6,600 nucleotides of DNA, taken from NCBI GenBank assembly GCA_021802185.1, contig JAKAAV010000132.1, positions 1 to 6,600 of the forward strand, written 5' to 3'. Made by a program: the position numbers and the translations under genes. Every line of letters begins with the position of its first letter. Within the stretch, counting starts at the first letter, position 1. Origin of the DNA: Chloroflexota bacterium (GTDB taxonomy: Bacteria > Chloroflexota > Limnocylindria > Limnocylindrales > CSP1-4). Positions 1 to 5,817 of this stretch are shown one piece after another. The notes under the pieces were generated by a model. It saw only the letters and a program-made list of their open reading frames with translations. It did not search any database and was not told where the DNA came from.

Positions 1-282
1 GATGACCGGGCCGCGTCCGGCCACCACGTCGACGCCGAAGCCGATCGCGTGGTAGGGCACGACGATGTCCGAGAAGAGGATCGCGGCGTCGACCCCGTAG
101 CGGCGCACCGGCTGGAGCGTGATCTCGCAGGCCAGGTCCGGGTCGGCGATGGCGTCGAGGATCGATCCCGAGCCGCGCAGCGCGCGGTACTCGGGCAGGG
201 ACCGGCCCGCCTGGCGCATGAACCACACCGGGACGTGATCGACCCGCTCGCCCCGGCAGGCTCTCAGTAGGACTGGCTCCAC
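1..282 (-). CDS. hemE: Uroporphyrinogen decarboxylase HemE, N-terminal part (runs off the left edge)
   Basis: HemE decarboxylates the four acetate side chains of uroporphyrinogen III to give coproporphyrinogen III, a cytosolic step of haem synthesis. The minus strand reads 94 residues matching the family N-terminus. The block [16 protein letters not shown] (residues 17-32) carries the substrate-binding [27 protein letters not shown] (52-73) carries the Asp of FSDI (residue 72), which corresponds to the catalytic Asp of the family. The frame ends at base 1 after GRGPVI, so about three quarters of a usual 340-360 residue protein lies outside. The start is GTG at 282-280, with GGGAG at 291-287 four bases upstream; a second GTG at 285-283 is possible but too close to that site. 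The N-terminal lead is a few residues shorter than in many relatives. It is divergently transcribed from the helicase remnant. I see no defect in the visible part. Confidence 0.93.
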   Translation of the reverse strand, partial: MEPVLLRACRGERVDHVPVWFMRQAGRSLPEYRALRGSGSILDAIADPDLACEITLQPVRRYGVDAAILFSDIVVPYHAIGFGVDVVAGRGPVI

Positions 283-386
283 CACGCTCCCTTCACCCGC
301 CCAATCTAGGGGAGGTCGTCGCGCCGGCCCCGCGTCGGGGTCGTTTAGACTTGTCAGACCCCGTTTGGGGCGAGAGAGGGGTCGAC
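283..386. promoter_or_regulatory. Divergent intergenic region with two GC-armed inverted repeats
   Basis: About 104 bp separate the hemE and helicase starts and must hold the promoters for both. Two short inverted repeats are visible. The first is CCCCG-CGT-CGGGG at 328-340. The second is CCCC-GTTT-GGGG at 359-370. Between them lies TAGACT (346-351), which could be a -10 element for the plus-strand gene, but no good -35 hexamer stands at the right distance. GAGAGGGG (373-380) is the likely ribosome binding site for the GTG at 387. Promoter and operator roles are inference from position only. Confidence 0.4.
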
Positions 387-797
387 GTGTCGCACGAGCG
401 CGAGATCGCGGAGGAGCAGACGTTCCTGGACGTGGCCCTCGGGGCCCTCGACCACATGCGCGCCGAGGCCACGTCCCTGCGCGACAGCGTGGCGGTGGCG
501 CACCGCCGCGGCGCCGGCGACCTCGTGGAGCGTGACGTCGTCATGGGCACGGCCCTGCAGCGGCTCGACCAGTTGGCCATCGGCGATCAGCCGCTGTTCT
601 TCGGGCGCATCGACTACCGACCCAACGGCGAGGGCCGCGCGGACAGCTACCACGTGGGGCGACTGGCGGTCTCCGATGAGGACCTGAACCCCCTGGTGGT
701 GGACTGGCGCGCGCCGGTCGCCGAGGCCTTCTACCGCGCCACCGGAGTGGAGCCGCTCAACCTGGCGCGCCGCCGCCACGTGGCCGACCGGCGTCGC
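387..797 (+). pseudogene. HelD/UvrD-like helicase, N-terminal fragment only (broken at about base 797)
   Basis: Residues 1-137 match the N-terminal part of actinobacterial HelD-type superfamily 1 helicases, which act on RNA polymerase in related proteins. The visible pieces are an N-terminal helical arm ([19 protein letters not shown]), then FFGRID (71-76), YHVGRLAVSDED (88-99), LVVDWRAPVAEAFYRAT (103-119) and RRRHVADRRR (128-137). The next expected segment and the Walker A, Walker B and other helicase motifs are absent. Family members usually exceed 650 residues. After about base 797 the frame stays open but turns into Arg/Ala/Gly-rich sequence, the out-of-frame reading of the next gene. The start is GTG at 387 with GAGAGGGG six bases upstream; a TTG at 351 is in frame but has a weaker site. 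No helicase remainder appears elsewhere in the window. It may be a true deletion remnant or half of an assembly chimera. Confidence 0.8.
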
Positions 798-804
798 AAC
801 GCGA

Positions 805-836
805 GTGTCGGGCGCCAGCGGTGTCGGGCGCTCGCA
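805..836 (+). repeat. 16-bp imperfect tandem repeat at the helicase/AI-2E join
   Basis: GTGTCGGGCG occurs at 805-814 and again at 821-830, a period of 16 bases. The two 16-base units (805-820 and 821-836) agree at 13 of 16 positions. The repeat lies within a few bases of the point where helicase homology ends and covers the first possible start codon of the AI-2E gene. Sixteen is not a multiple of three, so a duplication here would shift the frame of anything read across it. Confidence 0.7.
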
Positions 837-1986
837 GACGGCATTCCGACCGCCCCATCGTTCATCCGTGCGAGGGGACGCCTACCGCTGGTTCGTTCGC
901 GGGGCGGCAGTGGCGTTCGGCGCCGCGGTCGCCGTCGGCGTGCTCTTCGCCGCCTTTCTCGCCGTTCGCGAGCTGCTGCTGATCTTCGTCGCGGTCCTGC
1001 TCGGTGCCGCGCTCGAACCGATCGTCGGGACCGCGCGCGACCGGCTGAACATGCCGCGCGCCCCCACGATCCTGCTCGTCTACCTGCTGTTCCTCGCGCT
1101 CGTGGGGCTGCTCGCGTTCCTCGTCGTCCCGAGCGCGGTCGCTCAGGGACCGCAGCTCCTGCACGGCGTCCAGGCGTTCCTCGATCACCTCCGGACGACG
1201 GCCCGCACGCTGCCGTCGCCGCTCGGCACGGTCGCCGACAACATGCTCGCGTCCGTGTCGGGCGGGCTCCAGAAGCCCACGGCGGCCAGCCCGGAGCTCG
1301 TGATCAACGCGGGCATGACGGCCGCGCAGGCGCTCATCGCGCTGGGCACCGTGCTCGCGATCGTGTTCTTCTGGATGACGGAGCGAGCCCGTCTGCAGCG
1401 CTACGCACTCAGCTTCATCCCCGCGGACCGCCGCCCCGGAGTGCACGAGGCCTGGAACGACGTCGAGCTGCGGCTCGGGCTCTGGGTCCGCGGCCAGCTC
1501 ATCCTGATGGGCATCATCGCCGTCGCGACCGGGGTCGTGTACACCGTCATCGGGCTGCCGTCCTCGCTGCTCGTCGCCGTCCTGGCCGGCATCGCCGAGG
1601 CGATTCCCATCGTCGGGCCGGCGATCGGCGCGGTTCCCGCGATCCTCGTCGCGATCGCACTGCGACCGGATCTCGTGATCCCGGTGCTCGTCGCGTACGT
1701 CGTCATCCACGCCGCCGAGTCGAACGTGCTGGTGCCGCTCGTGATGCGGAACTCGATCGGGATCTCGCCATTCATGGTCCTCGTGAGCCTCATGATCGGG
1801 TCGGCCGTGGGCGGGATCCCGGGCGCGTTCATCGCTGTGCCCCTCACTGCCGGCGCGGAGGCCGTGCTGACGCGGCTGCAGGACCGGGAGACGCCGGTCG
1901 CACAGGAGCCGGCGCACGCGCCGGACGAGGCGAAGACGAAGGACGTTCCCCCGCCCGACTCGGCCGGGAGCACCTCCGCGCACTGA
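805..1986 (+). CDS. AI-2E family transporter (PF01594-type membrane protein)
   Basis: A 393-residue polytopic inner-membrane protein of the AI-2E/UPF0118 family. Members have been linked to autoinducer-2 export or Na+/H+ exchange, but the substrate here cannot be told. Hydrophobic segments lie near residues 31-54, 57-70, 87-108 and 165-190, followed by a helix-rich C-terminal half. The family signature GIAEAIPIVGPAIGAVPAI is at 262-280. A second conserved block follows, with NVLVPLVM (307-314) and then SPFMVLVSLMIGSAVGG and IPGAFIAVPL. The last ~35 residues are a hydrophilic Pro/Ala/Asp-rich tail. The start is uncertain. GTG at 805 lies in the tandem repeat and has no ribosome binding site; GTG at 868 is another option, also without one. 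Family-like sequence begins only around residue 26. The gene directly abuts the broken helicase, so its own promoter and first codons may have been lost or replaced. Confidence 0.9.
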   Translation: MSGASGVGRSQTAFRPPHRSSVRGDAYRWFVRGAAVAFGAAVAVGVLFAAFLAVRELLLIFVAVLLGAALEPIVGTARDRLNMPRAPTILLVYLLFLALVGLLAFLVVPSAVAQGPQLLHGVQAFLDHLRTTARTLPSPLGTVADNMLASVSGGLQKPTAASPELVINAGMTAAQALIALGTVLAIVFFWMTERARLQRYALSFIPADRRPGVHEAWNDVELRLGLWVRGQLILMGIIAVATGVVYTVIGLPSSLLVAVLAGIAEAIPIVGPAIGAVPAILVAIALRPDLVIPVLVAYVVIHAAESNVLVPLVMRNSIGISPFMVLVSLMIGSAVGGIPGAFIAVPLTAGAEAVLTRLQDRETPVAQEPAHAPDEAKTKDVPPPDSAGSTSAH

Positions 1987-2150
1987 CCGTCGACGGGGAG
2001 CGCGGCCGCTCGTCAATGTCCGTGTCGCCGCTCGATCGGCGGCCTCGCTCCCGGCCGCTGTTGCGCGGCTGCCGCATGCCGCGATGCGCCCGGGACGTCG
2101 CAGGTGCAAGGGACGGCCCGCCACCGTGGCCGGACGACAGGGAGGTGGGC
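1987..2150. other. 164-bp gap with hairpins between the AI-2E gene and the ABC operon
   Basis: No gene is seen here. GGGAGCG at 1996-2002 pairs with CGCTCCC at 2046-2052. Inside that pair is a smaller hairpin, CGCCG-CTCGAT-CGGCG (2026-2041). A third hairpin is CGCAT-GCCGCG-ATGCG (2073-2088). None is followed by a T-run, so a rho-independent terminator cannot be claimed. The gap is wide enough to hold a promoter for the ABC operon, but I see no convincing -35/-10 pair. Confidence 0.4.
2141..2145 (+). promoter_or_regulatory. Shine-Dalgarno site of the ABC ATPase gene
   Basis: GGAGG stands five bases before the ATG at 2151. It fixes the start of the ABC ATPase and argues against translation arriving from the long open frame upstream. 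Confidence 0.8.
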
Positions 2151-3176
2151 ATGAGCTCGGGTGCATCCACGCGGGATCCACGGTGCGGCGACGAGTGCAC
2201 GGTCGTGCTCACGGACGTGACGCGCCGTTTCGACGACGTCACGGCCCTGGAAGGCATCTCGATGGGCGTCAGGGAGGGCACGATCCTCGGGCTGATCGGG
2301 CCGTCGGGCTCGGGCAAGACGACGACGATCCGGACCCTGACCGGATCGCTCGCCCCGACGTCCGGCACGGTCCGGGTGCTCGGCGAGGACCCGATGCACT
2401 TCCGGGCCTCGACCCGCGAGCGGATCGGCTACATGCCGCAGCAGTTCGTGCTGTACCGCGACCTGACCGTCGATGAGAACGTGGACTTCGTGGCCGCCCT
2501 GTTCGGGATGCTCTATCGGCGTCGACGCCGACGGGTCCGCGAGGTGCTCGAGATGGTCGAGCTGTGGGATGTGCGGGGCCGGCGCGCGTCACGGCTCTCC
2601 GGTGGCATGCAGCGGCGCCTCTCGCTCGCGTGCGCGCTCGTCCACGAGCCGTCGCTGTTCCTTCTCGACGAGCCGACCGCGGGGCTCGACCCGCTGCTCA
2701 GGCAGTCGGTCTGGCGCGAGCTCGGCCGGCTGCGCGACAGGGGCCGAACGCTGCTCGTGACGACCCAGTACGTGGGCGAGGCCGAGCTCTGCGACCAGGT
2801 CGCGCTGATCGCGCAGGGGCACCTCGTCGCGCTCGGCACCCCCGACGACCTGCGCCGGCAGGCGCTGGGCGGCGACCTCCTCTGGATCGAGACGGATCGC
2901 CCGATCGACGCGCGATCGATGCCGGACGTGCAGGGCGTCGAGTCGATCCGGCAGCACGGGCCCAGCGAGCTGATGGTGGTCGCGCGTGACGCGGGGGAGA
3001 CGTCTCCGCGGATCGTCGACGCCTTCTCGTCCCAGGGCATCACGGTGACGGCAAGTCGCGAGGAGCGGCCTTCGTTCGACGAGATCTTCGCGCGGCTGGT
3101 CGAGCAGCACGCGCGGCGAGAGGCGGCTGCGTCGGAGCAGGATGCCGAGGGGCGGGGGCATGATGTCGCTGCTTAA
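2151..3176 (+). CDS. ABC-2 type exporter, ATP-binding subunit (DrrA/CcmA-like)
   Basis: A 341-residue cytosolic ATPase expected to power the permease encoded next. The motifs are in order: Walker A GPSGSGKT (50-57), Q-loop MPQQ (95-98), signature LSGGM (149-153), Walker B LFLLDE (169-174) and D-loop GLD (178-180). At the H-loop the sequence is TTQYVGEAE (204-212), with Gln206 where most family members have His. Residues 235-341 form the extra C-terminal domain seen in drug/antibiotic-type ABC-2 ATPases and end in PSFDEIFARLVEQ. A run of six arginines (123-128) lies in the helical subdomain. The start is ATG with GGAGG five bases upstream. The same frame is open far upstream, but that stretch is the shadow of the AI-2E gene. 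The 3' end overlaps the permease start by 14-35 bases, which points to translational coupling. The substrate is unknown. Confidence 0.95.
   Translation: MSSGASTRDPRCGDECTVVLTDVTRRFDDVTALEGISMGVREGTILGLIGPSGSGKTTTIRTLTGSLAPTSGTVRVLGEDPMHFRASTRERIGYMPQQFVLYRDLTVDENVDFVAALFGMLYRRRRRRVREVLEMVELWDVRGRRASRLSGGMQRRLSLACALVHEPSLFLLDEPTAGLDPLLRQSVWRELGRLRDRGRTLLVTTQYVGEAELCDQVALIAQGHLVALGTPDDLRRQALGGDLLWIETDRPIDARSMPDVQGVESIRQHGPSELMVVARDAGETSPRIVDAFSSQGITVTASREERPSFDEIFARLVEQHARREAAASEQDAEGRGHDVAA
2516..2531. repeat. 16-bp perfect palindrome inside the ABC ATPase gene
   Basis: TCGGCGTCGACGCCGA reads the same on both strands. It lies inside the codons for the Arg6 run at residues 123-128. The codons are CGG CGT CGA CGC CGA CGG, including CGA twice, a choice that is usually rare in GC-rich genomes. 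It may be chance from arginine codons, or a protein-binding or cruciform site. Confidence 0.6.
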
Positions 3177-4347
3177 GAGCCTCACGCGGATCGGGTCGTT
3201 CGCAGCGAAGGAGCTCCTCGAGGTCGTCCGGCGGCCGGGCGCGTTCATGAGCCTGGTCATCGGGCCCTTCCTGATCATGGCGATCTTCGGCATGGGGTAC
3301 AGCGGATACCGCCGCCCCCTTGACACGGTGCTGGTGCTGCCACCGCAGACCGGCATCTCCCGGGACCCGGCCACCTACCAGCGACTCGCCGGTCCCGCCA
3401 TCCACGTCGTCGCGGTGACGGCCGACGCGAACGCCGCGCTCGCCGAGCTCCGCGCGCAGCAGATCGACCTCGTGGTGATCGCGCCGCCGGACCTGCGGCA
3501 GCGGCTGCGGGCCGGGCAGCAGTCTGACATCGAGGTCGAATACAACGAGACGGACCCGGTCCGTGCCGGCAACGCGTCCGTGCTCGCCACACAGCTGAGC
3601 GACAAGGTCAACCAGCAGATCATCCAGGACGTCGTGCTGAAGGGCGAGCAGAGCCCCGTGGGGCAGGCGGCCGGGACGTCGATCCCGCCGAACGTCGTCG
3701 CGCAGCCGACCGTCGGCAAGCCCGTGAACATCGCCCCGACGACGCCGACGCTCGCGCTGTACTTCGCACCCGCGGTGCTCGCGCTGATCCTCCAGCACAT
3801 GGGCGTGACGCTCACGGCGCTCTCGGTCGTCCGCGAGCGCCTCCACGGCACGATGGAGCTCTTCCGAGTCTCTCCGGCGTCGCCCGTCGAGATCCTCCTC
3901 GGCAAGTACATCGGGTTCGGGATCCTCAGCGGCGTGATCTCGCTCGTGACGCTCGGCCTCATGGTGCTCGTGCTGCACGTCCCCGACCTCGGGCAGGCGG
4001 GGCTGCTCGCCGCGATCGTCGCCCTGCTCGTGTTCGCGTCGCTCGGCCTCGGGCTCCTGATCTCGGTCGTCGCGGATTCCGAGAGCCAGGCCGTGCAGCT
4101 GTCGCTGCTCGTGCTGCTCGCGTCGGTGTTCTTCGGCGGCCTCGTGCTGCCGCTGACGGAGTTCCAGCCGATCGTCGGGAACGCGGCGTACGCGCTGCCG
4201 GTCACGTCGGCGATCGACCTGCTCCAGAACTGGATGCTGCGCGGCACGCTGCTTCGGCCCTGGGAGCTCGGCGTCCTCGTGGGTCTCGGCGCCGTCCTGT
4301 TCGTGCTGACGGCGCTGCAGCTCCGACGGATCGTCCTGAAGGGTTGA
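3160..4347 (+). CDS. ABC-2 type exporter, permease subunit
   Basis: A 395-residue integral membrane protein of the ABC-2 (ABC2_membrane_3-like) fold, partner of the upstream ATPase. A cytosolic amphipathic start with KELLEVVRRPG (17-27) leads into TM1 (about 28-46). A large extracytoplasmic domain follows (about 50-197), with the family-typical mixed segment IDLVVIAPPDL. Five further helices make up the C-terminal half, beginning with ALYFAPAVLALILQHMGVT (199-217). The family loop RERLHGTMELFRVSPAS (225-241) leads to LLGKY (246-250). Candidate starts are ATG at 3142, 3160 and 3163. GAGGGGCGGGG just upstream favours 3160 or 3163, and 3142 has only a weak GGAG. The gene overlaps the end of the ATPase gene, and its TGA overlaps the next start. 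The transported compound cannot be deduced; drug, lipid or peptide export are all possible for the family. Confidence 0.93.
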   Translation: MMSLLKSLTRIGSFAAKELLEVVRRPGAFMSLVIGPFLIMAIFGMGYSGYRRPLDTVLVLPPQTGISRDPATYQRLAGPAIHVVAVTADANAALAELRAQQIDLVVIAPPDLRQRLRAGQQSDIEVEYNETDPVRAGNASVLATQLSDKVNQQIIQDVVLKGEQSPVGQAAGTSIPPNVVAQPTVGKPVNIAPTTPTLALYFAPAVLALILQHMGVTLTALSVVRERLHGTMELFRVSPASPVEILLGKYIGFGILSGVISLVTLGLMVLVLHVPDLGQAGLLAAIVALLVFASLGLGLLISVVADSESQAVQLSLLVLLASVFFGGLVLPLTEFQPIVGNAAYALPVTSAIDLLQNWMLRGTLLRPWELGVLVGLGAVLFVLTALQLRRIVLKG

Positions 4348-5174
4348 CAGGGCTGCCGCGTCCCGAACGCCCGACCGGCCCGTCGCGACCCGGATCGGAC
4401 GCGACGGGGGACGCCGAGGGGCCGGCTCGCGTCCGTGACGTGCCCCCCACGCTCCGCGGCCGACGGCGGTCGCGCCGGCGGCTTCGCGTGCTGGGGGCCG
4501 GGCTGATGGCGTACGGGGCGCTCGGGCTCGTCACGCTCGCGCTCGCGGCGGCGTTCGCCGCTGCGCCGCTGCAGCAGGTCGGAAGCCTCGGCCAGGCGCT
4601 CGCGACGCAGCGCGCGGCCCTGGTGACGGCTCTCTCGAAGACGTCCGCGGCGCTCGACGACGCGGCGACCAGCGCCGAGAACCTCCACACGTCACTCTCG
4701 GACGCACGGGCCGCGACCGGGTCCGCCGCCACGCTCTCGCGCCAGCTCGCGACGACATTGAACGGGCTCGGAACGGCAGCCGGCATCGACGTCTTCGGCA
4801 CACGCCCGTTCGGGCAGCTTCAGGCGGGGTTCCAGCAGGCGGCGAGCCAGCTCCTGGACCTCGGGACGCAGCTGGACGGGATCGGAGCGGCGATCGACAG
4901 GAACGGCTCCGACCTCGACCGCGAGCGGCAGAACCTGTCGGCGATGCGCGACTCGGTTGACGCGCTCCGGTCCGGCGTGAGCGGCACGATCCTGCCGTCC
5001 TTCTCCGCCGGCACGATCACGGCGATGCAGATCGCGCTGTCGCTGCTCGCCCTGTGGCTCGCCATCCTGGCGCTTGGCGCGCTCGTCGTGGGGCTGGTGC
5101 TGTGGCGTGTGAGCGATCCGGCACGCGCACGCCGGGGCCGCCGGCCGCGGAGACCGCCGACCGGCGGGTCGTAG
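4344..5174 (+). CDS. Unknown two-helix membrane protein with a coiled-coil extracytoplasmic domain, ABC operon partner
   Basis: I do not recognise a named family. The 276-residue protein has a Pro/Arg-rich cytosolic N-terminus (1-48, with GRRRSRRRLR at 39-48), TM1 (about 49-73) and an extracytoplasmic domain (about 74-224). TM2 (about 227-254) and a basic tail (ARARRGRRPRR) follow, giving an N-in, C-in layout by the positive-inside rule. The external domain is Ala/Leu/Gln/Ser-rich and mostly helical, with two stretches of coiled-coil character (about 76-140 and 158-212). They are separated by a short GIDVFGTRPFG segment (147-157). The likely start is TTG at 4344, whose last two bases overlap the permease TGA (TTGA). 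A GTG at 4440 would drop the first 32 residues and keep both helices. Strict coupling to the ABC genes suggests an accessory or adaptor role. That role is inference. Confidence 0.8.
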   Translation: MTGLPRPERPTGPSRPGSDATGDAEGPARVRDVPPTLRGRRRSRRRLRVLGAGLMAYGALGLVTLALAAAFAAAPLQQVGSLGQALATQRAALVTALSKTSAALDDAATSAENLHTSLSDARAATGSAATLSRQLATTLNGLGTAAGIDVFGTRPFGQLQAGFQQAASQLLDLGTQLDGIGAAIDRNGSDLDRERQNLSAMRDSVDALRSGVSGTILPSFSAGTITAMQIALSLLALWLAILALGALVVGLVLWRVSDPARARRGRRPRRPPTGGS

Positions 5175-5313
5175 CGCGGTTGCAGCACCCCGGTCCGATT
5201 GTTGGGGCCACGGTAGCGCTCACCGGCGGACAATCCTCCGTGCCCCGCGCCCGTGGCGCGGCATCCGGGACGCGGCGTCCGAGCCGCGACGGAACCCTCT
5301 GGTGGAGGATCGC
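5175..5313 (+). promoter_or_regulatory. 139-bp leader with tandem GC hairpins
   Basis: This non-coding stretch lies between the ABC operon and the DUF5658-like gene. GATTGT (5197-5202) and ACAATC (5230-5235) form an inverted repeat around a central AGCGCT. Next comes a strong hairpin, CCGCGCC-CGT-GGCGCGG (5245-5261). A second follows, CGCGGC-GTCCGA-GCCGCG (5271-5288). The first could help end transcription of the ABC operon, although no T-run follows. Both could fold in the mRNA leader of the downstream gene. GGAGG at 5304-5308 is that gene's ribosome binding site. Confidence 0.45.
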
Positions 5314-5808
5314 GTGGCGTTCCGCTTCAACCTGCGCGGCACCGGTGCCTCGGCCGACGACGGCCGGGAAGGCGCCGTGGCCACGATGACGACGGTGCCC
5401 CTCGCGGGAGTGGCCGGTGCCGCCCAGCCCGCGCGTGCCGAGGCGGCGGGAGCCGCCGAGCCGGCCGCGACCGCCACGAACGCGCGGCGGCTCTCGATCC
5501 ACCTCTCGCGCGGGGCGCTCCCCCGGTTGACGATGCTCCTGCTGATCACGGCGCAACTCGCGGACCTCGCGACGTTCGGACTCGCGGTGCGGACGCACGG
5601 CATCGCCGACGAGGTCGGGCCGCTCCGGATGGTCTACCTCGTGGGCGGGTTCGGCGGCGTCGCCCTCGCGAAGCTCGCCGCGCTCGGCGTGATGATCGCG
5701 ATCCTCGAGATCTACTCGCGGAGGACGGGCCACGGGCGATGGCTCGCGATCCTCGTCGCCGCGATGGGCGTGTTCGGCGCGCTCACGAACATCCTCGCCC
5801 TGGTCTAG
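5314..5808 (+). CDS. Small membrane protein, DUF5658-like
   Basis: The 164-residue protein has a long cytosolic Ala/Gly/Thr-rich, low-complexity N-terminus (about 1-66) and then three hydrophobic helices (about 71-92, 106-132 and 143-164). The helical part carries a pattern resembling DUF5658: ADLATFG (83-89), then a Gly at 96, EVGP (100-103) and an in-membrane Lys at 120. That family is uncharacterised, so no function is claimed. The start is GTG at 5314 because GGAGG at 5304-5308 stands five bases upstream. A GTG at 5302 would overlap this site and add only four residues. An ATG at 5386 would trim much of the disordered front. Its stop lies 9 bp from the stop of the convergent SCO1664-family gene. 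It is probably a separate unit from the ABC operon, given the structured leader. Confidence 0.7.
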   Translation: MAFRFNLRGTGASADDGREGAVATMTTVPLAGVAGAAQPARAEAAGAAEPAATATNARRLSIHLSRGALPRLTMLLLITAQLADLATFGLAVRTHGIADEVGPLRMVYLVGGFGGVALAKLAALGVMIAILEIYSRRTGHGRWLAILVAAMGVFGALTNILALV

Positions 5809-5817
5809 TCACGCCCC

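Noticed and set aside
49..270. Small plus-strand open frame at the left edge
   Set aside because: It is the reverse reading of the strongly supported hemE N-terminus.
351..373. DNA-damage (RecA-independent, PafBC-type) promoter suggested by TTGTCAGAC
   Set aside because: The remembered consensus needs GTG-like bases after TTGTCR and a TANNNT about 8 bases downstream. Bases 368-373 read GGGCGA, so the second half is missing.
1996..2052. Rho-independent terminator after the AI-2E gene
   Set aside because: Inverted repeats are present, but no T-run follows and the outer loop is over 40 bases.
862..2181. Long minus-strand open frame (439 codons) opposite the AI-2E gene
   Set aside because: The translation is Arg/Asp/Glu/His-rich with no hydrophobic core or motifs. 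The plus strand has a clear family match and membrane helices, so this is a GC-rich shadow.
3040..3978. Minus-strand open frame of 312 codons opposite the ATPase/permease junction
   Set aside because: The His/Arg/Asp/Glu-rich composition is that expected of an antisense reading of GC-rich membrane-protein codons.
3375..4688. Minus-strand open frame of 437 codons opposite the permease
   Set aside because: The Ser/Arg/Thr-rich translation lacks domains and spans two well-supported plus-strand genes out of phase with their borders.
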